From the NCBI GenBank assembly GCA_965262235.1, contig OZ253504.1:124001-188000 (forward strand): a stretch of DNA of 64,000 nt, in the 5' to 3' direction. Below the pieces are notes generated by a model. It saw only the letters and a program-made list of their open reading frames with translations, was not told the DNA's origin and did no database searches. This document shows, in pieces, positions 39,378 through 47,969 of the stretch (within the stretch, counting starts at the first letter, position 1; every line of letters begins with the position of its first letter). Origin of the DNA: CATQGW01 sp965262235. Lineage in GTDB: Bacteria > Chloroflexota > Dehalococcoidia > Bin125. The position numbers were made by a program, and so were the translations under genes.

Positions 39378-40013
39378 AGCGCAGCAAGCGATCCGGGCCG
39401 CACGGGGCAGGATTCGTTGCCAGCGGCGCGCCAGGGGCGTACTACTGGGGGTGCTTTCAGGCTTTGTCCAGCACTTCCCGCCCAGAAACGCTGGAGGGTT
39501 CGTCCCCGACCCGGGTCTGAATAGACGGATCGAGCCTCGCTCTCCCGACGGTCCGACTCACAGGAGGACAAGCGCACTCGCTGCGCGAACTGGTCGAGGG
39601 ATCGAGCTTGGCTCGCCCGAGACTCGCTCGACATGCGGGACTGGTCCATGGCAGCCGTCTCGACGACTCGCCGACCGCAGATCGGACACCTGACCGGACC
39701 GCCACCCTGCGCAGCCCCGTCGCCCCGTGTCCGAGCAGCCATCGCCAAGGTGCTGAAACGAGCGCAACTGCACTCGATTGCACCCGATTGCACTGGGCTT
39801 GCACTGCGCCTCCCGCTTTTCCGCATCCCGATTCCTACGCGTCCGGCATCCGACCGTGGGCGAAGTGCGTTCAATTCAACCATCCAGTCGACCCAGTCGA
39901 CGAATCAACTACGACGACCCACGCCCCGGATGCCGGCGTCGGTCACCACGGATCCAATCCCCACCCAGACAGAGTCCCCCCACCAAGCACGGCTCGATCG
40001 AAAGGAGCACCGC
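39378..40013. other. 636-base non-coding region with second repeat cluster
   Basis: No convincing gene. One leftward frame contains a CPICG zinc-ribbon-like pair, but the rest of that frame looks random. The notable content is the second GATTGCAC cluster (39766-39793) and the AAAGGAG ribosome binding site of the next gene. Confidence 0.5.
39766..39793. promoter_or_regulatory. GATTGCAC repeat cluster 2 (10-bp phased)
   Basis: Two exact copies (39776-39783, 39786-39793) with a degenerate copy before them and TTGCACTG shortly after, again at 10-base spacing. The segment around the two exact copies is nearly identical to the one at 38507-38527, including a shared trailing TGGGC. Confidence 0.7.
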
Positions 40014-40532
40014 ATGCGGGACACGAACGAGAGGAACGAATCGGGAACACGAGGACGCTACGTCGGACCATCGGCAGCGCGGATCGCCGAACTGTTGCCA
40101 CAGCGGGTCCGGTTTGAACGCGGCTGGTTCCAGACCACGGCGGACATCTGCCATGGGGTCGGAATCGAGCAGCTGACGTTCCGGCAGCGGCGCGACGGCA
40201 ACGGCATCGAACTGAGATGTCACTCGGTCGGCTGCTCGCGCGAGCACATCATCAGCCGGCTGGAGGCGCTGACCGGAGAGTCGATCTGGTCGGCCTACGC
40301 GCCGCACGAGGAGTCGGCCCGACCGGTCGCTGCTGGCCAAGCCGCCGCGGGTCGTCCGAACCGGCGACTCGTCCTGCTGCCGCTTCTGCTCCTGGCGCTG
40401 GCGGCGCCGCTGGCGCTCGGCTGCGACCTGCAGGTCGCGGCGCTGAACGCGTTCGGGTTCGGCTGGGCCGCGTGGCTGGTGCAGCGGATCGCACTCGACC
40501 GGCTGCGCTCGGTCGGGAGGCGGCGCCGATGA
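40014..40532 (+). CDS. Unrecognised protein with C-terminal membrane helices
   Basis: 172 residues from ATG 40014, chosen for the GAAAGGAGCACCGC ribosome binding site; the frame is open further upstream but that stretch looks random. The soluble part has FERGWFQTTADICHGVGIEQ and LRCHSVGCSREHIISRLEAL, the latter resembling the helix after the zinc site in primase-type proteins. The C-terminus has two hydrophobic helices (RLVLLPLLLLALAAPLALGC and AALNAFGFGWAAWLVQRIAL). It is followed by a hairpin and the rest of the rightward operon. Function unknown. Confidence 0.65.
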   Translation: MRDTNERNESGTRGRYVGPSAARIAELLPQRVRFERGWFQTTADICHGVGIEQLTFRQRRDGNGIELRCHSVGCSREHIISRLEALTGESIWSAYAPHEESARPVAAGQAAAGRPNRRLVLLPLLLLALAAPLALGCDLQVAALNAFGFGWAAWLVQRIALDRLRSVGRRRR

Positions 40533-40559
40533 CATTTCGGCCCGATCCAACCCCACTTC

Positions 40560-40587
40560 AAGGGTCGTCTCTCCAGAGGCGGCCCTT
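40560..40587 (+). terminator. Intergenic hairpin
   Basis: Arms AAGGGTCG and CGGCCCTT with a short loop, followed by CTTCTTCG. It is one of a family of hairpins between genes of this operon; probably an attenuator or weak terminator. Confidence 0.45.
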
Positions 40588-40655
40588 CTTCGTGGCCTCA
40601 AACGACACCACCCAGCAGAGACGCAGTCACACGTCCACAACGAAAGGAGACCCAC

Positions 40656-41114
40656 ATGACTGCAGCATCCACGACCGCTCCCCGGCCCACTCTGGAGGAG
40701 TTGGTCGACCGACTGATCGACGCCATCTTCGGCGGGCAGCCGTCCACATCAACCTCCGTGCCGATGCCGACCACATCGCCAGCGCGGGGCATCCACGAGG
40801 CCCGGCGGCTTCGCCAGACGGGCGACCTCGATGGCGCACTGCACCTCTTCGTCGAGCTGGACATGTCCACGGCGACCGAAGACGAGCAACGCTGGGCCTA
40901 CGCCGAGTGGGCCGACCTCGCGCGGCGGCGATTCAGCGAAGCAGACGCCTTCGTCTACAGCCCTGGCAGCGGTCGCGCCGCCGTCCTGACGCCGTGCGAC
41001 GACGGCACACTGGAAGTTCGCGCCGTGCTGAGGATGTGCTGGCGAGCGGGAAAGCTCGTCTCGCGACGCAGCCTCAGGGGACTCAAGCCTCTCGGCAGAG
41101 GCGGCGCATCATGA
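40656..41114 (+). CDS. Hypothetical protein of the rightward operon
   Basis: 152 residues from ATG 40656 with CGAAAGGAGACCCAC upstream. The N-terminus LEELVDRLIDAIFGG is helical, and the middle ARRLRQTGDLDGALHLFVEL resembles one TPR-like hairpin. No family recognised. Its TGA overlaps the ATG of the primase gene (ATGA), so it may act with DNA replication. Confidence 0.6.
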   Translation: MTAASTTAPRPTLEELVDRLIDAIFGGQPSTSTSVPMPTTSPARGIHEARRLRQTGDLDGALHLFVELDMSTATEDEQRWAYAEWADLARRRFSEADAFVYSPGSGRAAVLTPCDDGTLEVRAVLRMCWRAGKLVSRRSLRGLKPLGRGGAS

Positions 41115-42160
41115 CTGTCGCGCACGCCAGCGTCGACATTCCCGCGCTCAAGGCCCGTCACCCGCTGGGCGGCGTGGTCGAGGCGTCCGGGGTCAAGCTC
41201 AGGGGGCGTGGGCGCGTGCGCCAGGGCGTCTGCCCATTCCACGAGGAGACCGAGGGCAGCTTCACCGTCTACGCCGACACCCAGCGGTTCTACTGCTTCG
41301 GCTGCGGACTCGGCGGCGACGTGCTGGACTTCATCCAGCGGTCCGAGGACCTCAGCCTGCCCGAGGCGCTCCGGCGGCTCCAGGGCGGGCGCTGGTAACC
41401 ACCCGGCGACTCGGTGCCTTCCCGGGCACCAGGCCGTCCCCCGCCCAAGCCCACCGCCAGGGATCCGGCGCTGCTCACGGCAGCGATGCGCTTCTACGCG
41501 AGACAGCTTGAGCGCTCAGCGGAACCACTGCGATACCTCCCCTCGCGGGGCGTTGACCTTGCAGCGGCTCGGCGTCTGGGACTCGGCTACGCGCCGGGCG
41601 CCGGGCTGCGCGAGCACCTGCAATCGTTGGGGTTCGGCGAGGAACGGCTTGTCTCCAGCGGCCTGTTCACCGAACGAGGTGAGCGGTTCCGCGGGATGGT
41701 CGTCGTCCCCGAACTGATCGCCGGCCGCGTGCACTGGCTCGCGGGACGGGCGATTCAGGCCAACGCCACACCTCGATTCCAGGCCCTGCCCGGCCGCAAG
41801 CCGGTGCTCAGTCTTCGCGGGTTGGCCGCGCCGCTGCCCTTGATCTTCGTTGCCGAGGGGCTGTTCGACTGGCTCGTGCTGGCCTCCTGGGGCCTGCCCG
41901 CGCGCGCCGCGCTCGGCACGCGGGGGATGGACAAGGTGGCTTCCGCCCTACAGGGACAGCCCCGCGTCTTCCTCGCGTTCGACGCGGACGCAGCCGGCCA
42001 AGAAGCCGCCGGTCAATTGCGCGAGCTGCTCGGCCCCCACCGCACGGCGGTCGTGACGCTTCCCAATGGCGTCGGCGACGTGGCCGAACTGGCCACACGG
42101 CCCGACGGTCGCTCCAACTTCCTCAGCCTGCTTCGCCGAGCGGCCACGTCCGCTCGGTAG
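41111..42160 (+). CDS. DnaG-like primase (CHC2 zinc finger plus Toprim), interrupted by in-frame TAA
   Basis: 349 codons with a TAA at codon 96 (41396-41398). The first part is a CHC2 zinc-binding domain (GVCPFHEETEGSFTVY, FYCFGCGLGGDVLDFI, LSLPEALRRLQGGRW). The second, in the same frame, has the primase core start (RYLPSRGVDLAAARRLGLGY) and the Toprim motifs VAEGLFDWLVLASWG and FLAFDADAAGQEAA. In related elements these are one protein joined by a Pro-rich linker; here the stop falls in that linker. Two separate polypeptides could still assemble, since an ATG occurs at 41414, although it lacks a clear ribosome binding site. It would make RNA primers for element replication. It ends at TAG 42158. 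Confidence 0.82.
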
Positions 42161-42236
42161 CGGTCCACCACCCAACTCACGACACCCATTCAACGAACGG
42201 AGGGCCTGCCAATGGCCTCTAGCTGACCGTGCCTCC

Positions 42237-42265
42237 CCGCATCAATTGCGGGGCAGGCGGCACGG
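42237..42265 (+). terminator. Intergenic hairpin after the primase
   Basis: The arms are CCGTGCC-TCCCCGCA and TGCGGGG-CAGGCGGCACGG with a five-base loop. No T run follows. It lies between the primase and Rad52-like genes. Confidence 0.45.
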
Positions 42266-42444
42266 CGCACGACTGCCCCAACAGGCGGGCCCACCCAGCC
42301 ACCTACACCACTGAACCAGGAGCACGAAGTGAACAACGGAACTCGCCACAACGGCAATGGAACCGCGACGGCGGTTCGTAGGAATAGCCCGCCCCCGGCC
42401 CGCGCGGGGGTAACGGATCGCGACCGAACGGCGCGGCGCCCACC

Positions 42445-43269
42445 ATGGTCGAACAGACCCCCGCTCCGTCGGCGCCGGAGGCGCTGCACTGGGACGCGCT
42501 GGCGCCGATCGTCACAGAGGCGCTGGCGCAACCGCTCGACCCGGCGCTGGTCTCGCAGCGCAAGGGCCGTGGCGGACGCCAGTTCAACTAAATCGAGGGT
42601 CACACCGCCATCGACCAGGCCAACCAGGTCTTCGGCTACGGCGGCTGGGGCTACGAACTGGTCGGTGATGTGACCATGCGACAGATCGAGTCCACGGACT
42701 CGCGCACCGGCGAGGTCATGAGCAGCGCCGCCTACTCGGCGGTCGTGCGAGTCACCGTGCCGGGCGCGCCCTCGCGCACCGACGTTGGCTTCCAGCCAGT
42801 CACCGACGAATCACCTGAGGGCCACGAGACGGCGTTCAAGGGCGCCGTCACGGACGCGCTCAAGCGCGCCCTGCGCAGTTTCGGCGACCGCTTCGGCAAC
42901 GGCCTCTACGGCGATCCGCCGGCGGCCACACGTGGCAGCCGAGAGGCCGAGCACGGTTCGAGCCCACAGCGGTCGGCAGCTTCGGGACGCTCCGGCGACG
43001 AGCGCCGCAGCCAACCGCCGCCCCGGCGACGAGTCGCGGCTCAGCCCAACGCTCGCGCCGAACCCAATGACCAGCCCGACGCCCGCAACCTGCGCGACCA
43101 GTTGATCGAACTGAGCCTGCAGCAGGGATTCTCGGAGGAGCAGGTCCGCGCCGCCGTGCTGAGCAAGACGGGCCGCGACCTGGACGACCTCGGCCCGGCC
43201 GAACTCAACCCGCTGATCGCCTCGGCCGCCGACAAGCTGCAGCGGGTGCAGGACTCGCGCTCCAGCTGA
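42445..43269 (+). CDS. Rad52-type single-strand annealing protein, interrupted by in-frame TAA
   Basis: 274 codons from ATG 42445 with a TAA at codon 49 (42589-42591). The family core is QRKGRGGRQFN, stop, IEGHTAIDQANQVFGYGGWG, then GHETAFKGAVTDALKRALRS and FGDRFGNGLYGD. A Tyr is expected at the stop position, so TAC to TAA is the simplest change. The rest is a variable linker and a C-terminal helical tail (NLRDQLIELSLQQGFSEEQV). It pairs complementary single strands and is next to a Cas4/RecB-like nuclease and SSBs, a recombination cassette analogous to phage Red systems. An alternative internal start at 42670 would drop the conserved N-terminal core. Confidence 0.8.
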
Positions 43270-43294
43270 GGCCGGCGGCGCAGCAACCCAACCC

Positions 43295-43330
43295 AGCGGG
43301 GTCGTCTCGATCAACGAAGGCGGCCCCGCT
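43295..43330 (+). terminator. Intergenic hairpin after the Rad52-like gene
   Basis: Arms AGCGGGGTCGTC and GGCGGCCCCGCT, followed by TCTTCCTT. Same GGTCGTC/GGCGGCC pattern as the hairpin at 40560. Confidence 0.5.
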
Positions 43331-43362
43331 TCTTCCTTACAGGACCCAAGAATGGATCCGAC

Positions 43363-44478
43363 ATGACCACGACTCTCAACACCCGGAGGGATGTCTACAA
43401 CCGCCCCGCCGCCCGGTTCGACCGCGACGGACGCCTCGAAGTGCGCGCCTCGGCGCTGGGCCGCTGCCGCCGCGCCCTTTGGTACGCGGCGACGGAGCAG
43501 ACCGTGACCAATCCGACCACGCCGGAATCGCTGACACTGCTGGAGGCGGGCAACGCGCTCGAACCGGTCGTCGTGCGAGCGATGCAGCGCGCCGGCTGGC
43601 CAGTGACGCCTGCCGACCGCGACGAGCCCGAATCGGTCCTGGTCGAGGTCTCGCCTCGGCTGACCGTGACCGGCCACCCCGACGCCACGGGGTTCCTCCC
43701 GCCCGATGGCGGAACCATCGCCGCGGTCGAGCAGTTCCTGTTCGGCGAGGACGAACCCGTTGATGCTGGAGACGAACTCGTCATCGAGGTCAAGACGCGC
43801 GGCCCCGAAGCGTTCAAGCGCTGGCAGACGCTGGGCGCCGAGCGCAGCCATCCCGACTCGGTCGCGCAGGCGGCCTGCTACTCGCTCGGTCTGTTCGGCG
43901 AAGTCCGCGACGTGGTCATCGCCACGCTCGACACCGGCTCACGCCGCTGGGACCACGAAGTGATTCCGGCGGGCCGCGTCGAGCGGGCCTGGGAGCAGGC
44001 CTGTCGGCGACTGGACACGCTGGCTGACCACTACGAGGCCTGCGGCCCCGACCCCGATGCGCTGCCCGAACGGGACTTCGAGGCCGCCGACTGGCAGTGC
44101 CGCAGCTGCCCCTACCTCAACACCTGCCAGCCGGGCGCCGCTGACGTGAGCAAGCCGGACGAGCCGGAAGTTGAAACTCCCGACCCCGTATCCGACGACG
44201 AAGCGCAAGCGGCGCTGCACGAATACGAGCGACTCCAGCAACAGCTGAAGTCGCTCGACGCCGACAAGCGGGGAGCGCTCAAGACCCTCCAGCACTGGCT
44301 GCAACGGAAAGGCGAACCCAAGGCCAAGCTGGAGGGTCGCGAGAAGTCCCGCACCGTCGGGATGGTCACGAGCCGGCGCTACGCGGTCGACCACAAGCGG
44401 CTGAACGCGCTGCTCGACCCCGAACAGCGAGCCGAGATGGTGACCGAGCAGACGTCCGAATACGTCCGCGTGAGCTAA
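43363..44478 (+). CDS. RecB/Cas4-like PD-(D/E)xK exonuclease with predicted Fe-S cluster
   Basis: 371 residues from ATG 43363. Nuclease signatures: RASALGRCRRALWYAA at the start, VTGHPDATGF (Asp) and DELVIEVKTRGPEAF (Glu-x-Lys), then QAACYSLGLF. One early Cys plus CRSCPYLNTC near residue 250 fit the four-Cys iron-sulphur cluster of Cas4/AddB-type nucleases. The C-terminal ~110 residues form a coiled-coil tail (HEYERLQQQLKSLDADKRGA). It would resect DNA ends for the Rad52-like annealase just upstream. Confidence 0.85.
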   Translation: MTTTLNTRRDVYNRPAARFDRDGRLEVRASALGRCRRALWYAATEQTVTNPTTPESLTLLEAGNALEPVVVRAMQRAGWPVTPADRDEPESVLVEVSPRLTVTGHPDATGFLPPDGGTIAAVEQFLFGEDEPVDAGDELVIEVKTRGPEAFKRWQTLGAERSHPDSVAQAACYSLGLFGEVRDVVIATLDTGSRRWDHEVIPAGRVERAWEQACRRLDTLADHYEACGPDPDALPERDFEAADWQCRSCPYLNTCQPGAADVSKPDEPEVETPDPVSDDEAQAALHEYERLQQQLKSLDADKRGALKTLQHWLQRKGEPKAKLEGREKSRTVGMVTSRRYAVDHKRLNALLDPEQRAEMVTEQTSEYVRVS

Positions 44479-44528
44479 CCGCTCACCCATCTGCAGACGC
44501 CTGCGCGCAGGCGCAACATCCCGCATCA

Positions 44529-44580
44529 AAAGCGGGACAAACGGGGCCGCCTTCCGTTTCCCGGAGGGCGGTCCCGCTTT
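44529..44580 (+). terminator. Intergenic hairpin before the first ssb
   Basis: Outer arms AAAGCGGGAC and GTCCCGCTTT are perfect complements; an inner GCCGCC/GGCGG stem strengthens it. TCGTT follows. Confidence 0.55.
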
Positions 44581-44641
44581 CGTTCCACCGATCAGGCGCG
44601 GGCAGATCGCGCCACCACGCTCTCTGAAAGGAGCACCACCA

Positions 44642-45010
44642 ATGTCACGCACGATCAACCGGACCGAACTGCTGGGCCGGGTCGGGACCGATCCCGAACT
44701 GCGCCAGACCCGCAACGGCACCGCCGTCTGTCGGCTCAGGCTGGCGACCGACCGACGCAACGGAAACGGTGAGAGCCAGACCGACTGGCACAACCTCGTG
44801 GTCTGGGGCAAGACCGCCGAGACCGTCGCCGAGTACGTCCAGAAGGGCGACCGGATCTACGCCTCCGGCCGGCTCGGCTACGACAGCTGGGAAGACAAGG
44901 ACGGCCAGCGCCGTCAGACGACCGAGGTCCACGCGAACGAGGTCGTCTTCCTCGACAACCGCACCGGCCACGGCAACGGACGCCCGTCCGACGGCGACCA
45001 ACCCTTCTAA
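44642..45010 (+). CDS. ssb: Single-stranded DNA-binding protein, copy 1
   Basis: 122 residues with the OB fold (NRTELLGRVGTDPELRQTRN, TDWHNLVVWGKTAETVAEYV, GDRIYASGRLGYDSWEDKDG) and an acidic C-terminal tip ending DGDQPF, the partner-binding tail. Start ATG 44642 after GAAAGGAGCACCACCA. It protects single strands during transfer, replication and annealing. Confidence 0.95.
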   Translation: MSRTINRTELLGRVGTDPELRQTRNGTAVCRLRLATDRRNGNGESQTDWHNLVVWGKTAETVAEYVQKGDRIYASGRLGYDSWEDKDGQRRQTTEVHANEVVFLDNRTGHGNGRPSDGDQPF

Positions 45011-45058
45011 CTACCCCCGATCAGACGCCTCTTCAGCGGCGCATCACCTCGCTTCAAA

Positions 45059-45108
45059 CGCGGGGCACACGGCGCCGCCTTCCATTTCCCGGAGGGCGGT
45101 GCCGCTTT
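45059..45108 (+). terminator. Intergenic hairpin between the two ssb genes
   Basis: The copy of the 44529 hairpin in the duplicated unit; arms GCGGGGCAC and GTGCCGC around the same GCCGCC/GGCGG inner stem. Compensating changes keep the outer stem paired even though its sequence differs from copy 1. Confidence 0.5.
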
Positions 45109-45169
45109 CGTTCCACCGATCAGGCGCGGGCAGATCGCGCCACCACGCTCTCTGAAAGGAGCACTACCA

Positions 45170-45547
45170 ATGTCACGCACGATCAACCGGATCGAACTGC
45201 TGGGCCGGGTCGGGACCGAACCCGAACTCCGACAGACCCGCAAAGGTACCGCCGTCTGCCGGCTGAGGCTGGCGACCCACGGGCGCAGCCGCGAGGGCGA
45301 GAGCCAGACCGACTGGCACAACCTCGTGGTCTGGGGCAAGACCGTCGAGGCCGTCGCCGAGTACGTCCAGAAGGGCGACCGCCTCTACGCCTCCGGCCGG
45401 CTCGGCTACGACAGCTGGGAGGACAAGGACGGCCAGCGCCGCCAGACGACCGAGGTCCACGCGAGTGAGGTCGTCTTCCTCGACTCGCCCAACGGTTCGG
45501 GGAACCGACGTCGCGACGGCGACGGCGACGGCGACCAGCCCTTCTAA
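45170..45547 (+). CDS. ssb: Single-stranded DNA-binding protein, copy 2
   Basis: 125 residues, very similar to copy 1 through the OB fold (NRIELLGRVGTEPELRQTRK, TDWHNLVVWGKTVEAVAEYV). The tail differs (NGSGNRRRDGDGDGDQPF) but keeps the acidic Pro-Phe tip. Start ATG 45170 after GAAAGGAGCACTACCA. It arose by tandem duplication. Confidence 0.95.
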   Translation: MSRTINRIELLGRVGTEPELRQTRKGTAVCRLRLATHGRSREGESQTDWHNLVVWGKTVEAVAEYVQKGDRLYASGRLGYDSWEDKDGQRRQTTEVHASEVVFLDSPNGSGNRRRDGDGDGDQPF

Positions 45548-45594
45548 CCCCCGAATCTTCCACGCGCTACGACGCCCGCTCGACGGGCGCCGCC

Positions 45595-45631
45595 CGGGGC
45601 CGCTCTCCTACCAATGAGGAGAGCGGCCCCG
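45595..45631 (+). terminator. Strong intergenic hairpin after the second ssb
   Basis: A perfect 15-bp stem, CGGGGCCGCTCTCCT (45595-45609) and AGGAGAGCGGCCCCG (45617-45631), with loop ACCAATG, followed by CTTTGTGT. A likely terminator or attenuator. Confidence 0.6.
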
Positions 45632-45661
45632 CTTTGTGTCCACACCTGAAAGGAACCAGAG

Positions 45662-46180
45662 ATGACGACCACGACCGAATCCACCCCCGTCAGTGCCGAA
45701 CAGCAAGCGCTGCTCGATGCGCTGCGCCGCAACCTCAACCTGCTCGGCGAACTCGCGATCCGCTACGAGGTCGAGACCCGCCCCGAGCGGCCCCTGGAGA
45801 TGCCGGCCATCTACCGGCCCGAGAGCGTCGTCGAGCTGCTCGGCGAGGAGATGTCGCGACTGGCGCAAGAGCAGGTCCGGGTGCTCTTGCTCGACCGCAA
45901 GAACCACGTCGTTGGACAGCGCACGATCTACCAGGGCAACGCCTACTGCGCGCTGGTCCGCCCGGCCGAGGTCTTCCGGCCCGCCGTGGTCGAGGCCGTG
46001 CCGCAGATCGTTGTTGTGCACAACCATCCCTCGGGCGACCCCGAACCGAGCCGCGACGACATCAAGCTCTCCAGGGACCTGGTCGAGGCCGGCCGGCTGC
46101 TGGGCATCGCACTGCTCGACCACGTCGTGATCGGCTCGGACGGCTGGACCAGCCTCAAGGGCCAAGGCCTGATCGACTGA
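45662..46180 (+). CDS. radC: RadC-like JAB domain protein
   Basis: 172 residues with the JAMM zinc motif VVVHNHPSGDPEPSRDD and downstream LLGIALLDHVVIGSDGW. Upstream VRVLLLDRKNHVVGQRTIYQ is typical of the RadC family. RadC-like proteins are common passengers of mobile elements; the biochemical role is still uncertain and the family is not a proven recombination factor. Start ATG 45662 after GAAAGGAACCAG. Confidence 0.92.
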   Translation: MTTTTESTPVSAEQQALLDALRRNLNLLGELAIRYEVETRPERPLEMPAIYRPESVVELLGEEMSRLAQEQVRVLLLDRKNHVVGQRTIYQGNAYCALVRPAEVFRPAVVEAVPQIVVVHNHPSGDPEPSRDDIKLSRDLVEAGRLLGIALLDHVVIGSDGWTSLKGQGLID

Positions 46181-46220
46181 CATCCCAATCGCGGACCCCA
46201 TGCAATGGAAAGGACGAGCC

Positions 46221-46889
46221 ATGCTCGTGACCGATTCCGCGTTCCCCAACGAGAACGCAACCGAACCTCAGCTCTACACGATCACGGCCGGCGGCTTCTC
46301 CGCCAGCTGTGACGCGTTCGCCCGCGACCCCGAGACGGACGGGCTCTGGTTCCTCTCGATGGTCGGCTCGCAGACCGCGCTCAAGGCGATCTGGGCGGCG
46401 CTGCTCAAGCAGCCGCCCGAGGCCGCCTTCCTGATCAAGGGCGCGGACGGGCTGCCACATTTGGGCGGCTACCAGCGCTGCATCGTCCCGCCCGAGACGA
46501 TCGGCACCTGGACGACCAAAATCGCGCGCCTGTCCGCTGCGGGCGGCTGGCACGCGATGGTCTACACGCGGATGGCCGAGTTCGCATTCGAGCGCGAGCA
46601 GTTCCTGCTGCTCGCGCCTTCCGAGCGAGAGGCGCCGGCGCTGCATCGCCGCTTCCTCGACCATCGCTCGGACCTGCCCCTGCACCACTCCTGGGCCGAC
46701 TGGCTCTGGCGCACGGGACTGAACGACGAGACCGTCGTCCCCTTGCAGTCGGCAGGCGTCACCGCTTACCGCTGCCGTCCCGACCACGAGCGGCTGCGCG
46801 AGCAGCTGTCCGAGGCGGTCGCCGCAGGCCGGCTCACACTGCCCAAGCAGCCCACGACCGATCCAACCAAGAACGGAGCAACCCGATGA
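46221..46889 (+). CDS. Hypothetical protein of the mobile element
   Basis: 222 residues from ATG 46221, chosen for the GGAAAGGACGAGCC upstream. No family recognised. It is a globular protein with LYTITAGGFSASCDAFARDP, LPHLGGYQRCIVPPETIGTW and FEREQFLLLAPSEREAPALH. It ends in TGA overlapping the ATG of the methyltransferase gene (ATGA). Its position suggests a role in DNA maintenance of the element. Confidence 0.6.
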   Translation: MLVTDSAFPNENATEPQLYTITAGGFSASCDAFARDPETDGLWFLSMVGSQTALKAIWAALLKQPPEAAFLIKGADGLPHLGGYQRCIVPPETIGTWTTKIARLSAAGGWHAMVYTRMAEFAFEREQFLLLAPSEREAPALHRRFLDHRSDLPLHHSWADWLWRTGLNDETVVPLQSAGVTAYRCRPDHERLREQLSEAVAAGRLTLPKQPTTDPTKNGATR

Positions 46890-47926
46890 GACTCGCCGCC
46901 CAAGCCAAGGGTGGGTTCTACCCCACCCCACCGCGCGTGACCGACCTGATCGCGCAACTGATCCACGCCCCCGTCGGCTCCTACCGGCGGGGCACAGAGC
47001 AGGTCCTGCGCATCCTCGACCCCTGCTGCGGAGCGGGTGACGCCGCCGGACAGCTGGCCGACGACCTGCGCCGACGCACCAGCACGCCGATCGAGACCTT
47101 CGGGGTCGAGCTGCACCGCGAGCGCTCGGCCGAGGCGCAGGAGCGGCTCGACCGGGTGCTCGCGACCGACATCTTCCGCTGCTCGATCGCCAACCGCGCG
47201 TTCGGTCTGCTCTGGCTCAACCCGCCCTACGACCACGACGGCGAGCAGAAGCGAACCGAGCAGGCGTTCCTCGTCCATTGCACCCGGTACCTCGCGCCGA
47301 ACGGACTGCTCGTGTTTATCGTCCCGCGCCGGCGGCTGGCGGTCTCGGCCCGCTACCTGGCTTCGCACTTCCGGCGGCTCAGCTGCTGGGCCTTCCCCGA
47401 ACCGGAGCGGGAGGCGTTCGACCAGGTCGTCCTGCTGGGCGAGCGCAAGTCGGAGCCCGCGCCCGACGCCTACGCCGAGCGCGAGCTGGAGCGCTGGGCG
47501 GCGGGTGAACTGGAGCCGCTTGCGGAAGTGCGCTACCCGCTGTTCGACGCGCCGCCCGCTCCGGCGGGCGAGATCCTGTTCACGACCCGCACGGTCGACC
47601 CCGAGGCTGCCGCGGCGGAAGCGCGCGGTTCGGGACTCTGGCAGAGCGCCGAGATCATCGACGCGCTCTGGCCCCAGGACGACATCCGCACGCGACCGCT
47701 GATGCCGCTCAGGCGCGGTCACCTGGCGATGCTGGTCGCGGCCGGGTTCCTCGACAACCTCGAACTCGAGGCGGGCCAGTCACGCATCCTGGTCAAGGGT
47801 CGCACCTCGAAGGAGCTGATCCTGGACGAGGACACGCCCGACAAGGAGATCTTCCGCGAGCGGCTACGTACGACCGTGGTCGCGCTCGACCTGGAGACCG
47901 GCGAGATCAGCGACATCGACACCTAA
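46886..47926 (+). CDS. SAM-dependent adenine-type DNA methyltransferase (DUF6094-like)
   Basis: 346 residues. GGFYPTPPRVTDLIAQLIHA is followed by the SAM motif ILDPCCGAGDAAGQLADDL and the catalytic motif LLWLNPPYDHDGEQKRTEQA (NPPY, N6-adenine or N4-cytosine type). The C-terminal ~150 residues are of unknown fold. Stand-alone methyltransferases of this kind on conjugative elements probably modify element DNA against host restriction. Target unknown. Confidence 0.85.
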   Translation: MRLAAQAKGGFYPTPPRVTDLIAQLIHAPVGSYRRGTEQVLRILDPCCGAGDAAGQLADDLRRRTSTPIETFGVELHRERSAEAQERLDRVLATDIFRCSIANRAFGLLWLNPPYDHDGEQKRTEQAFLVHCTRYLAPNGLLVFIVPRRRLAVSARYLASHFRRLSCWAFPEPEREAFDQVVLLGERKSEPAPDAYAERELERWAAGELEPLAEVRYPLFDAPPAPAGEILFTTRTVDPEAAAAEARGSGLWQSAEIIDALWPQDDIRTRPLMPLRRGHLAMLVAAGFLDNLELEAGQSRILVKGRTSKELILDEDTPDKEIFRERLRTTVVALDLETGEISDIDT

Positions 47927-47969
47927 TCCACCTGCCTGACAACTCACCCGACTGATAGCCAAATCGTTT

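Larger units (their letters stand above)
44546..45547 (+). repeat. Tandem duplication of the ssb unit (offset 528 bases)
   Basis: The segment from the hairpin through the ribosome binding site and the ssb gene is present twice, shifted by 528 bases (44546 and 45074). The upstream region from the hairpin to the ATG is almost identical, including the AGGCGCGGGCAGATCGCGCC segment and CTGAAAGGAGCAC. The genes have diverged mainly in the tail. Confidence 0.85.

Noticed and set aside
39359..39883. Leftward 174-codon frame with a CPICG pair
   Set aside because: One zinc-ribbon-like pair only; the rest appears random, no ribosome binding site, and it overlaps the repeat cluster and the end of the HTH gene.
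39633..40013. N-terminal extension of the 40014 gene
   Set aside because: The extension looks random and overlaps the GATTGCAC cluster; the ATG at 40014 has an excellent ribosome binding site.
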